From Copromyces sp. CBS 386.78 (lineage: Eukaryota; Ascomycota; Sordariomycetes; Sordariales; Sordariaceae), in the NCBI GenBank assembly GCA_030685235.1, contig MU839100.1, positions 186,001 through 250,000 on the forward strand: a stretch of 64,000 nt of DNA. Direction: 5' to 3'. The notes below the pieces were generated by a model. That model did not search any database and was not told where the DNA came from. It saw nothing but the letters and a program-made list of their open reading frames with translations. Position numbers and translations under genes: made by a program. How positions within the stretch are numbered: position 1 is the first letter of the stretch; each line of letters begins with the position of its first letter. Below are positions 23,412 through 33,187 of this stretch, one piece after another.

Positions 23412-24828
23412 TGTTTACCGATAAACCGATGGTGGCGTGGGTTGACATGAGCTGAGCGGCTGTTGAGTCGATGTGATCTTGAGGTGAACGGCTTTCGGAT
23501 CTTCGCGTTGAGGTATGAAGGGAGATGTGCCGAATTCGTAGCGTAACCCGCCTGGTGGATGTGTGCCTCGCAAAATGCCGACTGCGAGAAAAGCGTCAAA
23601 GGCGTGGACGAGGTAGAGGGAATGAGGAGAAGATCGTACGATAATGAGGGTGGGGAAGAGAGCGCACTACCCGTCAGGTCTATAAAACCGACCGCGTCTC
23701 GTGGTGGGAGAGGAGGAAGAGGAGGATGGAGAAACAAATCGACAGGGTGGTTGGAGGGGAACGGGAAAGAAAAGAAAAAACCCCTTTCACCACCGACTGG
23801 CTCATAACCAGGCGCACTTTCCCGTGTGTAAACGGAAGGTGCGCCAGTTAACCCCCACCTGCCCGTCTCGCCTGTGTTTGTTTTGTGAATGGGAAGGTAC
23901 GGCGTAATCACAGAGGAGCCTGAGAGGAGAAGAAGAGACGGAAGGAATGACGTTGTCCGTTTCGCTACTGTGACTTCGGTTTTCACTCGCTTCGCTGTGT
24001 GTTTACCGACGAGAACCCCACACTAGGTAGTTGCCTACGTCGTCTAGAGGCAGTAATCCCCTTCCTCATGAGCGCGCAGCAATGAGTCGTTACCCGTTGT
24101 GTCAGGTCGTGCCATCTACTATTTGCAATAGATCAATACTTAAGAGAAACCATCCCATACCATTCCCTGCCAGGCATACATGTACACACTCGCGGCCAAG
24201 GATGATGTAGTCATTCTCCTTTCTGTATGGACGGTTCCTATAAGCCGTGAGGCCTGTCTCGCCCGTCTCTCTAGAGAACGTAATGCGCAGACGTAGATGA
24301 GGAGGGGAGAAAGGGACCAAGATGACGTGTACATTCCCGATTTTGGATTTCCCGGATCTTGCCTCTGTTTTCCAGCGAGGGCCTCACTACACGTAGTGAT
24401 CCCATTCCCCAGAGCCATAAGTGCCGACCGTTGAAATTCCTTTGGAATTGGCGGTACTGTTTTTCCCCCGTCCCGACTTTGATATCCAAAAAAATGGCGA
24501 GCTTGGAAACGAAGTGCCCCGAAATCGCTACATATGCCCCCTGATGATACCCCAAACGCCCAAATGATTATCATAACATGTTTTTGCCGATGGTCGCGGG
24601 ACCTGGTTCCTTCTATTTGTTTCATAACCTGGAGGATGTTCCTCCAATTTTTCTTAGGTGTGTCGTAGTTATTGTTGTTGGTGTGGTTATTTTTGCCTTC
24701 CCTGGGATGAAGTTGCGTATCTTATCCCGACCTGTTCGATTCCTCCTTTTATCTCCCATCAACAAGTGAATCGGCTGACAGAACAACTCATCCACCTTGA
24801 GTTTTTGACCCTTCTGATTTCGACTGGC
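23412..24828. other. Intergenic: promoter of the 2EXR gene and 3' side of the CNL1-like gene
   Basis: 1.4 kb, including a purine-rich stretch on the plus strand (about 23,700-23,790) that would be a pyrimidine-rich leader of the 2EXR transcript. No convincing coding sequence. Confidence 0.5.
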
Positions 24829-25401
24829 TCAAGTCCTTTGCCTCCCAGAGCTAGAATGATGTCCATGACTGCGATGCGACGAGTGACGATGTCCATGTTC
24901 ATGACGTTCTCTGCGAGACGAGCCACTCCTTTCCAGCTCTCGCTCCAGGTCCTCGGCACGCTGCCGAAACCCGGCCACAATTTCCCGAATATGGGCGATG
25001 CGGTCAAAATCCAGCTCGAGCTCGTCGATCTGGGCCATGAGGCTGTGGTACCGCGCAATCTCCCGGTCGGCATTATCGACCAGGTTACCGGCGCGGTCGT
25101 ACACCTCCAGGTTGACCTGCTGGGACTGCTCTATTAGGTATTCGAGCTGCTGCTGGATGCGTTGCATGACCCGGTCAAAGTGCCGGCCCAGGGCGGCCAG
25201 CGAGGATGGGTCCATGACGAGAAGGCCCTGGGACGAGGCACGGCTTGCTGCGCGGGACGAGGTCGATCCGCCGCCTCCTCCGCCGCCCCCTGCGGCCGCC
25301 ACGGTTTGCTGGCCATGTCGTAGCAGTTGTATCTCTTCGTTGCTGAGTCCTAGTTGGGTGTCAGGCACGGCGTTCTCCGGGACGTGTGAGGAGGTCGACA
25401 T
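24829..25401 (-). CDS. CNL1-like subunit of BLOC-1 (endosomal trafficking)
   Basis: A 190-residue intronless frame. After a Gly-rich and Ser-rich linker (residues 38-55), residues about 65-155 form a nearly continuous amphipathic coiled coil. It has the pattern of yeast/fungal Cnl1: a central stretch of Gln/Glu heptads, then DFDRIAHIREIVAGFRQR and a Glu/Arg-rich end. The last 35 residues are His/Ser/Arg-rich. Cnl1 is a subunit of the yeast BLOC-1 complex, which acts on early endosomes. The family is assigned from memory of its pattern and not from an alignment; another small coiled-coil protein cannot be excluded. Confidence 0.68.
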   Translation of the reverse strand: MSTSSHVPENAVPDTQLGLSNEEIQLLRHGQQTVAAAGGGGGGGGSTSSRAASRASSQGLLVMDPSSLAALGRHFDRVMQRIQQQLEYLIEQSQQVNLEVYDRAGNLVDNADREIARYHSLMAQIDELELDFDRIAHIREIVAGFRQRAEDLERELERSGSSRRERHEHGHRHSSHRSHGHHSSSGRQRT

Positions 25402-26240
25402 GACGGAGTAAAACGGCTAGGTACCCCCAATACCACGATGATATGTCTGATACGCCGCGGGGACCACGGTGCGGTGCGGTTGCGGATCCGAAGGGATCTG
25501 CTCCCCGCGTTAGAGAGGTATGTTATACACGGGGAATGGGGGGAGCCCGATCGCGAATCGCGAATCGTGCTGGCTTCGTGGTGTGTTGTAAGCCAATGGA
25601 GAATTCAAGGCCAGGAATGGCTAGCGTCCGGCGCGGGCGGAAATCGGTAGGTCGGCAGAGCGTATGATACGATTGGGCTCGGGGTTCGGACACGGTACTA
25701 TCGTGGACTTCGGCGTCCAATCGCGAAAGGGGACCGGAGTCCCACCGGGGGACACACGGCGCAACGCGGGTTTGGCAGAACGTGCAAAGTTCTCGGTCTC
25801 GATCTTGAAAAACTCGGTATCTTCCATACGTGGAGGTCGGATTCTGCTGCAAGGCAATGCGCCAAACCGCTGTTTACCGAGGGACCCAGGGGGTCGGCGC
25901 TGCGGGGTAAACGTAGGTAGCAGAGGTGGTCTTTGGACGGCGTCGGCACAACACGCTCGTCTTGAACCACGACACTTGCTGGATTCCACAGGTTCGCAGG
26001 GCACCACCACTATTTTGAGCGTCGTCGACGTCGGTTGCGCGCGCGGCTTCATTGTCCTGTCTCGCGAGTGGAAGCAAACCGGTCTCTAGATGCGCGTCAC
26101 AATCGAGCTCATCAGAAGCAAGGCCTGTCCGAGAGTGACAGTAGCGGCGGGTATTGGGGGGTTCAATGCGACGAGAAATGTAACGAGGATGGCGGTCAGG
26201 GTCGGTATCGGGTTCGGGGGTCGGTGTGAGTTCTCAATTG

Positions 26241-26277
26241 CCCTCCCTCCCTCCCTCCCTCCCTCCTCCTCCTCTCC
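26241..26277. repeat. (CCCT)n/(CCT)n polypyrimidine tract
   Basis: Six CCCT units are followed by CCT units. The opposite strand is a polypurine run. Confidence 0.9.
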
Positions 26278-27603
26278 TTGTTGGTGATACGCAATCCGAA
26301 GGGAACCGCTGAAGTCGCTGCCCTCCACCAAAATCCCGCGCTCTTTGAAAAGAAAAGTGATGGTGTCGGCACACCCTGACCTTCCTTGTTGTCGGATATA
26401 AAAAGCTAAGTAGGGTGGTGGGATCTGACACCGTCAGCGAACCTGGCCGGCCGTCTCTTCACGCCTGCATACCGTTTTGTTTCTGTCTTCCCGGACAATC
26501 TGCGACGCGCTCCAAGACATGCACAGCGTTTCCCGTCTGTTTGGAGAAAGTTTTGACGGCTCCGGCTCTGGGCAGGACTAGAATATCGGCGACGGCCTCT
26601 GTCTGTTTTTTAGTCCCCGGAATGGGCGTTGGAACCAGAAACAACTGCGCGCCTCCATGGAAAGCAATTGATTGACAGGTACCAGTGAATGGCGAACCGA
26701 ACGAAACAGGTAGGTGGTTCAAAAAGGTGTGTGTGTGTTGATCGGTCAGACAAAGATTAGAGGAGCGGCCCCCTTGTTTGATACACCGTCGGCCGCCAAG
26801 TCCCTTATTACCAGACTTGAGGGGTGTCAGCCCGCCAACCTTTTGTGCACTTTCTCAAACCATTCAGCATTAAACTTGAAGCATCTGACAAAACGTTCTT
26901 CGAGTGAATGTTGCATTCACGCATCCGATCAAAGCACGATACACAATCAACCCTTGAGGCTGATCCTCATCATGACATCAACCTCTGTGCGCCACATCTG
27001 GACCCTCGCACGCCTTGTATAGGTATACGAGCGATTAGACATTCGCAAAGCCTCGGGTTTCCAACGTTGACCTGCTAACCGGAATCTCATCGGTATCGTC
27101 GTGGTGAGGTGTCCTTTGCGCCCTCAAACGGGACAACCGGAGCGCCCCCTTCCGAGGTCAGCGGCAATCCAGACCGTGAAAATTGGCAATCACAGAAGCT
27201 TTTTTTGGGAGAAGGACAGGAAGATTGGTTGGGTTTTCCGTTGAGCTCGGCGTACGTATCTCCATGGATCTCTAGTCAATTATCTTGGGTACGCAGGGCG
27301 CCTCGTTCTCATCTTGTCCGACTATGGTTCATGCCGGTTCGGTTACACCGGTGGCCCAAGAACAGCAGACAAAGCGCATGTACTTGGGACTGCTGTGTAG
27401 CTCCATAGGTACGCAGCAAGACGAGCGATGCAGGGCGAAAGGGGGGGGAAATTACATCTTTTCATAAGCCCAGGTCAAGGTATCAACATCAAGCGATGCG
27501 ACGCCGCATGCAAAGCTGTCGGGCTGGCGGCAGTGACATCCTCCTCTTCCAGGTCCGTTACTACACTGTTCGAAACCCATGATGAGCTCTTGCTCCTTCC
27601 GAA

Positions 27604-27612
27604 GATATAAAA
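27604..27612 (+). promoter_or_regulatory. TATA-like box of the esterase gene
   Basis: GATATAAAA lies about 105 bases before the esterase start codon, a normal position for a fungal gene with a short leader. Confidence 0.45.
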
Positions 27613-27715
27613 TGGAGTATCTGCTCCTTCCCCCGGAGACGTCATGTTAGGTCTTTCCCTGTAGGTATCTAGACTTGACCTCCCAGACTATCATCACTCG
27701 GAACCATATAACAAT

Positions 27716-29424
27716 ATGTGGTCATTATCAGAACTGGCCGTCTTTGGCCTGGGTATCTTGTCGGCCTCGGCCACTATCCTACAGAATGGCCAGCCACGGA
27801 TAACAAACTTCCCCAACACTCAGATCGACCCGTCGTCATACTCCTTCACTACGTATCCACGAAATGCTAGCGAGATCTCTTACAAGGGACGATGGGACTC
27901 CAAATATGTCTCCTGGTGGTCGTAAGTTGTCTGTTTACCTTTACTACCAATCACATACTGATGATGGTGGTATAGTGCCCCCGGAATCAAGTTCGGATAT
28001 ACCGGGCAAACAGTGGCGGTCACTTTCGGAAACTGGACCAGTGATAGAGTTCTTGTTGGGTATCGTATCGCGGGCCTGGATTGGATCTTCACCAACGTCA
28101 CGGCGGGTGGTACACATCTCTTTGTGTCTCCAGCGACCCCGGGGTCGGACTTGGCGGCGCCCATCAGTCCCTCCACATTTGAGTTGCGAGTGACGAACTG
28201 GGCCTACGGGATCCAGATCGAGTCCGTCCATGTTGCTAAGGGCGAGAAGCTGATCAAGGTCCCTGACTATGGTCGTCGTATCGAGGTCATTGGTGACAGC
28301 CTTGCCTCGGGCATGTACACCTCGTACGAAGGATTGTCGAGTTGGGCATAGTAAGTCTTGTCTCCTTCCCGTGGATGCGTCAATGTACTGGAGAGGAGTT
28401 TCCCCCGGAAAATTCCATTGAAAGGCATTGAGCTTAGAGTAACAAATATCATGGGAGACATAACTGACATATGGAAAACAGCGGACTGGGTGCAGGATTA
28501 GGAAACACAGAATATAGTATAACCGCGTATCCAGGCATCTGCGCGGCAGATCAGGACTGCTGGGGCAACCCTCACGGGCAGGTCCATCAATGGTTCTACA
28601 CATCAGATACGAGCTACAGAGCATCTGTCATGTATGGAGGTACGTTTGGAACTTTCCGTGTCTTTGAGGACCCTAAGCTAGGCATGTGAATACGAGCTGA
28701 CACCTGTTCCAGACAAACCCGAACCATGGGACTTTAGCAAGCGTCCCGCTGCCGACATAGTCGTCATCAACATTGGCACTAACGACCAAAACTCGCACAA
28801 CAACGTTTCCACAACCACATACATCGATGCCCTAACGAAGATCATTCAAGGTGTCCATGGCAAGTGGCCCAAGGCCCAAGTTGTGGTTATGGTATGTCTA
28901 GTTCCACCTCAACAACTCCATTGTTGACTTCGCGCGCACCACTTACACACAAATTAACTCCTACAATAGTCTCTCTGGCTCGGCTTCTACCAATCCGGAA
29001 ATACCTACCTCCCCAACGCACCCCAGGGTTTTGTCAACGAGATCCACCAGATGTACAAGTGGTTCAACTCAGACGACTACCTCCGGAACCCCATCGTATA
29101 CGACGGAGTGACCAAGAAGACTTCAAAGACCGGCATGAGGACCAAGCCCTTCGTGCACTACTTCAACACCACGGGTATTATGCAACACAATGATATCGGA
29201 CCGCAGTGGCATCCCACGGATGTGGGGGGTATCAAGGTCGCCAGTCATTTGCAGCAGTTTATACGGATGACGTTTGGGTGGGAGTTTTTTGCTACCGGGC
29301 CTGAGTGAGTTTTCTCCTTCCTTAATGCCTACGGGTCTGCCTGAGACGTTACAATGCTGACACTCCTCCTCCTTATAGGATCTTCCACGAGACAGAGTAC
29401 TGGAATGATGAGCCTGGGTATTAA
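27716..29424 (+). CDS. Secreted SGNH-family esterase, carbohydrate esterase 2-like
   Basis: It probably removes acetyl groups from plant polysaccharides outside the cell. Six exons (27,716-27,921; 27,976-28,350; 28,482-28,639; 28,713-28,891; 28,970-29,304; 29,379-29,424) join in frame to give 432 residues. A signal peptide covers about residues 1-20. Residues 45-165 fit the beta-sandwich domain that precedes the hydrolase in CE2 enzymes. The SGNH fold starts with the nucleophile motif GDS (Ser177); GTND follows at 268-271 and the catalytic His387 lies in WHPTDVGG. The usual Asp three residues before that His is replaced by Gly-Pro-Gln-Trp, in line with the Ser-His dyad reported for some CE2 enzymes. 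It sits alone at the edge of a gene-poor region. A more general SGNH lipase role is possible. Confidence 0.85.
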
Positions 29425-31386
29425 GGCCATGCGTGTGTGACAGACCAGGAGGGGCCGTCACGAAGGTTTGGCTGTTGGCCGCCTTTAGGAGCTCTTCTTA
29501 AACTCATTACATATGCCTGTGTTTACACGCGAACTCACTCCAAGTATATGCATATCCCCTTCACGGTCAAGTTCTGGATAATAGAGCATCAATCCTATCG
29601 CGGCCCAGTCATCTCAGACATAACGGGTTCTCTTCAAAAGGGCGTCTTTGCTGTCTGGTCCGAAAGGGACTTGAAGGCACATGAGTATCAACAGCCATCA
29701 TAGACTAGCATACACGGCTAACCGGTAGAACATAAATATTATGACAATAACGCAGGTCTTTTTACTTTGTCACTGAGGTCAACAGGTGTTCCAGATGCCA
29801 CACCTTGCTCTGCTTTTCGAACTAGGCCTGGCATGTCTACCTCACGCTAACCTCTAATATCACTTGAATTTACGGCTCCATGACACGCGATCGAACAGAG
29901 ATGCCGCTCATGACTCATTGTAGACATCATCAAGGTGGATTCCCAAGCCACTGTCACTGACCATTGTTCAGCTATACACCTACCGACATCCTTCTTTCCG
30001 CTATGTACCTACTTTTCCTCTACTCATCCCCATAACGTCTTTGGTCTTTTTTTCTCTTTTATTTTTTTCTTTCTTCACTCCCACCCTTTGACTACCCAGA
30101 AGCCTTTATTCGAGTTTATACAAGTCATCGTCATCGTCCGTCAACAAACTCCGTGCCAGCACTTCTGCACGATCACGTTGAATATTATCATAAGCGAGAA
30201 CTATTTTATCAAGACCCATTCTTGACAGCTCGTAGTCCATCACGATGTCAGCTGAAAATAACCAGTAGTCGTCATTCGGTTAGAACTAGAACGCTTCGGG
30301 ATAAAAGTCTCCCGAGCCCGGCTACGTCTCTTTGTTCTTCTCCGTACTTAACCTCAAAGATATCTCCCTATAAATCACATCTACAAATCTTCACATCTAT
30401 TGCATACAGGTAGTTGTTCATCAAAGGTAAAAGGTAAAACACTGTGCTTCATCCTAGTCACGCTCCCTTTATCATTAGCGGCATTCTGTACTGCCTCTCC
30501 GTCAGAAGACACCGGGATGAAAGTCTCCCTACTACATACCTTTATTCGTTCTTCCGCGTAGGCGACATCAAGGTATCTCTCAAAATCATTACCTTCTAGA
30601 TAAAAATACTTCATATCTACCCCTTTCGCAATCGCTTGGCAGTAACCACCGTGCCTCATCGCTAGTGCCCATCAACTCCCGTCGTTGCCTAGAGGTAGGT
30701 ACGTTCGTTAACTGATCAAAGACTTTCCGTAAAGGAGACAACCCGACTGGTCCATCACACAGACCGTTCGGCCGTGACGTTCGGACAGTCATAAATGAAC
30801 TTGTCACATCAGAACTAACTGGCTTTCCCCCCGATGCTCTTTCACACCGTCCAGGATGTATTCGCGTCCCAATGCTTTTTGCAATCCTTCATCGTCGTTG
30901 AAGAAGGAAAAATAATACCTGCTGATAAAGGGGGCGGGTTTTGAAGGTACGCTAAACGGGCAATTTTCAACGGCGATCTTCCCTTCAGTTTAGTTCAGTT
31001 CACTTTACACTACTTCACTTGTACTTCCAGTGTCCCGCCAGCATGTGTACACTAGTGTACTGTGATATGCTCACCCGGGTCTGGGTCCGGGTCAACCGGA
31101 AGTTCGGAAAGACATGGACGGGATTGGACTGGATTTTGTAGGAGATAGGTACTGTACCTCACTCCATGGCTTTTGTCTCGCCTTGCGATTTTCCCATCCT
31201 CTTGGAGTGCGCCATCGCGCCATCATCTCATCACATTCTATCCCATCACGTCTGTCGATATTGACGTTGTCGATCTGGACATCGACCGGTCTGGAGGTAC
31301 GTGGTGTTTTCGATTCCAACCACGTCCAGGATTTTACACATTTCCCTTTCTAGTCGGTACCGTACTTACATTTTCAACTTTGTACA
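29425..31386. other. Gene-free stretch downstream of the esterase
   Basis: Nearly 2 kb without a convincing gene. A 92-codon minus frame (30,381-30,659) with fairly protein-like composition overlaps another (30,589-30,807) in a different frame. Neither has a recognisable domain or splice signals that would join them, so I leave them as possible gene debris. Confidence 0.4.
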
Positions 31387-31389
31387 GAT

Positions 31390-31477
31390 TGACGCATTTC
31401 CTGGCCACGTAGACCAAAAAGGCTGCACACGTAGACCATCCCCACTTTTACAACTGAGTAAGCCCAGCCGCCCAGCC
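31390..31477 (+). repeat. Left terminal inverted repeat of the 609-bp element
   Basis: It includes the internal direct repeat CACGTAGACC (twice) and ends in CCCAGCCGCC units. Confidence 0.85.
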
Positions 31478-31910
31478 GCCCAGCGTAACCGCCCACCGTG
31501 TGCATCGCTACCCAACCTCGTCGTCGTCGCGCATTCTGTTAGCGACTATTAGCCATACCGCGCAATTGAATAAAGCTATCGCGAAACCTTACCTACTATT
31601 GCGCAATTATTTTAAACGATTATCTTATTGTCTTTATTGTTTTTTCGTAGAGTGTAATCGAGCTCGCTGTGTTGTACTAAGGTATCTCCCCAGCACTTAC
31701 ATACCCGTAGCGGGCATCAGAATCAGGGTGGGTACGTACGGCAGCAAATCCAGCACGTGCGGCAGCCTCAACAGGGACAGCAGTTGCAGTAGCAGGAACC
31801 GTATCAACCCTCTCAACAGTAAATAATTGACTGGATTAATAACTCTGAATAACCTCACGTAAACGAGCGACGTAAATTTGGTAATGTACGCGCGCAGCGA
31901 TTGTCAGTCT

Positions 31911-31998
31911 GGCTGGGCGGCTGGGCTTACTCAGCTGTAAAAGTAGGGATGGTCTACGTGTGCAGCCTTTTTGGTCTACGTGGCTAGGAAATGCGACA
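31911..31998 (-). repeat. Right terminal inverted repeat of the 609-bp element
   Basis: Reverse-complement partner of 31,390-31,477, about 95% identical by eye. Confidence 0.85.
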
Positions 31999-32521
31999 GA
32001 TTGATGGATGAAGACCCAGGCGGGAGGGGATCCTCTGGTGATCAACCCCAAAATACCACGTCGATCGGATATTAAAAGTAGTCGGTAGGCAGATGGGACA
32101 GACACTGTGTGTAACTGATTGACAGTTCCAAAATTACGTTACCGACAGTACTCACCACACCCCCTTCCTTCCCTGGCCAGAGGCTGGTCACAGTAGTGTA
32201 GAACACTGATATTCTCGGAGGAATGTGGGGGTGACAGTGGCACTTGCTTTCTTTCTTTGAATCGTTGCTCGCTGTTGATGATGATGGAGTTGATATTCGA
32301 GAAATTCGGTCCTGTCGAGAGAGGACCAATCCTTCGGAAACGTACAGTGTAAACTGGTGCCGCACCTCCGTTTTGGTGATGGTGATGATTTGATAATGTG
32401 CTCCATGTCTGGTTCGCCCTATCCCCGGTAGGTAGGTAGTATCACAGATCTTACGCGTCACCCGCGTCGTCGGCGGCGGCGGCGGCGTCGAAGTCTCGAT
32501 GCCCGAGGGGTATGAGAAAAG

Positions 32522-32651
32522 GAAAGAAAATGGTAGGATTTCCGTACTCGTCTGGGCTGAAACGCCCTCTGGGACCCCAAGCGAAGCTTGAGGTCTGGTG
32601 CACGGATTCGCGAAAAAAATTAGGTACATGACCAACCCTGCAATTTGTTAG
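32522..32651 (-). repeat. Arm 1 of an old, diverged inverted repeat
   Basis: Its reverse complement aligns with 33,002-33,131 through shared blocks TTTTCGCGAATCC, GTGCACC/ATGCACC, GGCGTTTC and ACGAGTA, with small indels; identity looks like roughly 70%. Confidence 0.6.
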
Positions 32652-32689
32652 CAAATCAATGTACCACCGTTTTTTTGCATACTCACCAT

Positions 32690-33187
32690 AAGCAATTTGA
32701 CTTACACGACCGTGTGAATCCATCACGAACCACCAAATACCAATCTGGGAGCGTTGGTATTAGTATAAAATAATGCAAATGATATAATTAGTGTAAATTA
32801 TAACTGGGCAGAAGCTCACCGCCTTCCAACATATACGTGCGAGGTTCAAAACACCATGCCAGAAAGTGGTGATGTTGTGAAGGAGAATATCGACCCTACT
32901 TTATTAAATTGCTAGTCTACTACAAGGATGTTTACCCGGTTGAACGATATTATATGCATGAATGCACGATTTTCGAAAAAATGATGTGACATGGTTACAC
33001 CGCTAATTTGTATGGGCGAGGAAGTACCGAAATTTTCGCGAATCCATGCACCTGACCCCGAGTCACCCCGTGCCAGCACGGGGTCAGACTGAGGCGTTTC
33101 TAGCCCTGACGAGTATCCCACTCCCACTTTCCCCGTCCATTCGGCATGCAAAATCCTTGGTGGGCCTGGCGAATACGCCTGCCTCAC
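32690..33187 (-). pseudogene. Possible degenerate trypsin-like serine protease fragments
   Basis: The minus strand at 33,187-32,912 has a 91-codon frame containing RGDSGSGAWI, like the nucleophile Ser loop of chymotrypsin-fold proteases, followed by ISGV. At 32,760-32,690 the minus strand reads W-FVMDSHGRVSQIAYG, which resembles the segment right after GDSGS in fungal trypsin-like proteins. It is followed by a good 49-base intron candidate (GTGAGT...GCTAAC...TTGCAG, 32,691-32,643). The two pieces are in tandem, not spliceable into one domain, and the upstream His/Asp regions are absent. I read this as decayed duplicates; chance resemblance is possible. Confidence 0.35.
33002..33131 (+). repeat. 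Arm 2 of an old, diverged inverted repeat
   Basis: Partner of 32,522-32,651, about 350 bases away in inverted orientation. In arm 2 the minus strand reads Gly-Asp-Ser-Gly-Ser. Confidence 0.6.

Larger units (their letters stand above)
25402..27715. other. 2.3-kb intergenic region, divergent between CNL1-like and esterase genes
   Basis: It must contain both promoters. A (CCCT)n tract lies at 26,241-26,266 and a TATA-like ATATAAAAA at about 26,398-26,406, too far from the esterase to serve it directly. That leaves room for an unrecognised transcript near 26,400-27,000. The frames I see there are short and not convincing. Confidence 0.45.
31390..31998. mobile_element. 609-bp non-autonomous element with 88-bp terminal inverted repeats
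   Basis: Bases 31,390-31,477 and the reverse complement of 31,911-31,998 agree at all but a few positions, starting TG(A/T)CGCATTTCCT. A GAT triplet flanks both ends (31,387-31,389 and 31,999-32,001), a possible 3-bp target duplication. There is no transposase. The interior has a short Gln-rich frame at about 31,720-31,815 and an AT-rich patch. The element is not visibly RIP-mutated. The superfamily is uncertain; a 3-bp duplication would suit PIF/Harbinger-like or CACTA-like elements. Confidence 0.75.

Noticed and set aside
32072..32635. 187-codon minus frame downstream of the protease-like fragment
   Set aside because: It follows a good intron candidate but is Ser/Thr/Pro-rich with no domain, and its first part belongs to an inverted repeat. 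I did not call a gene.
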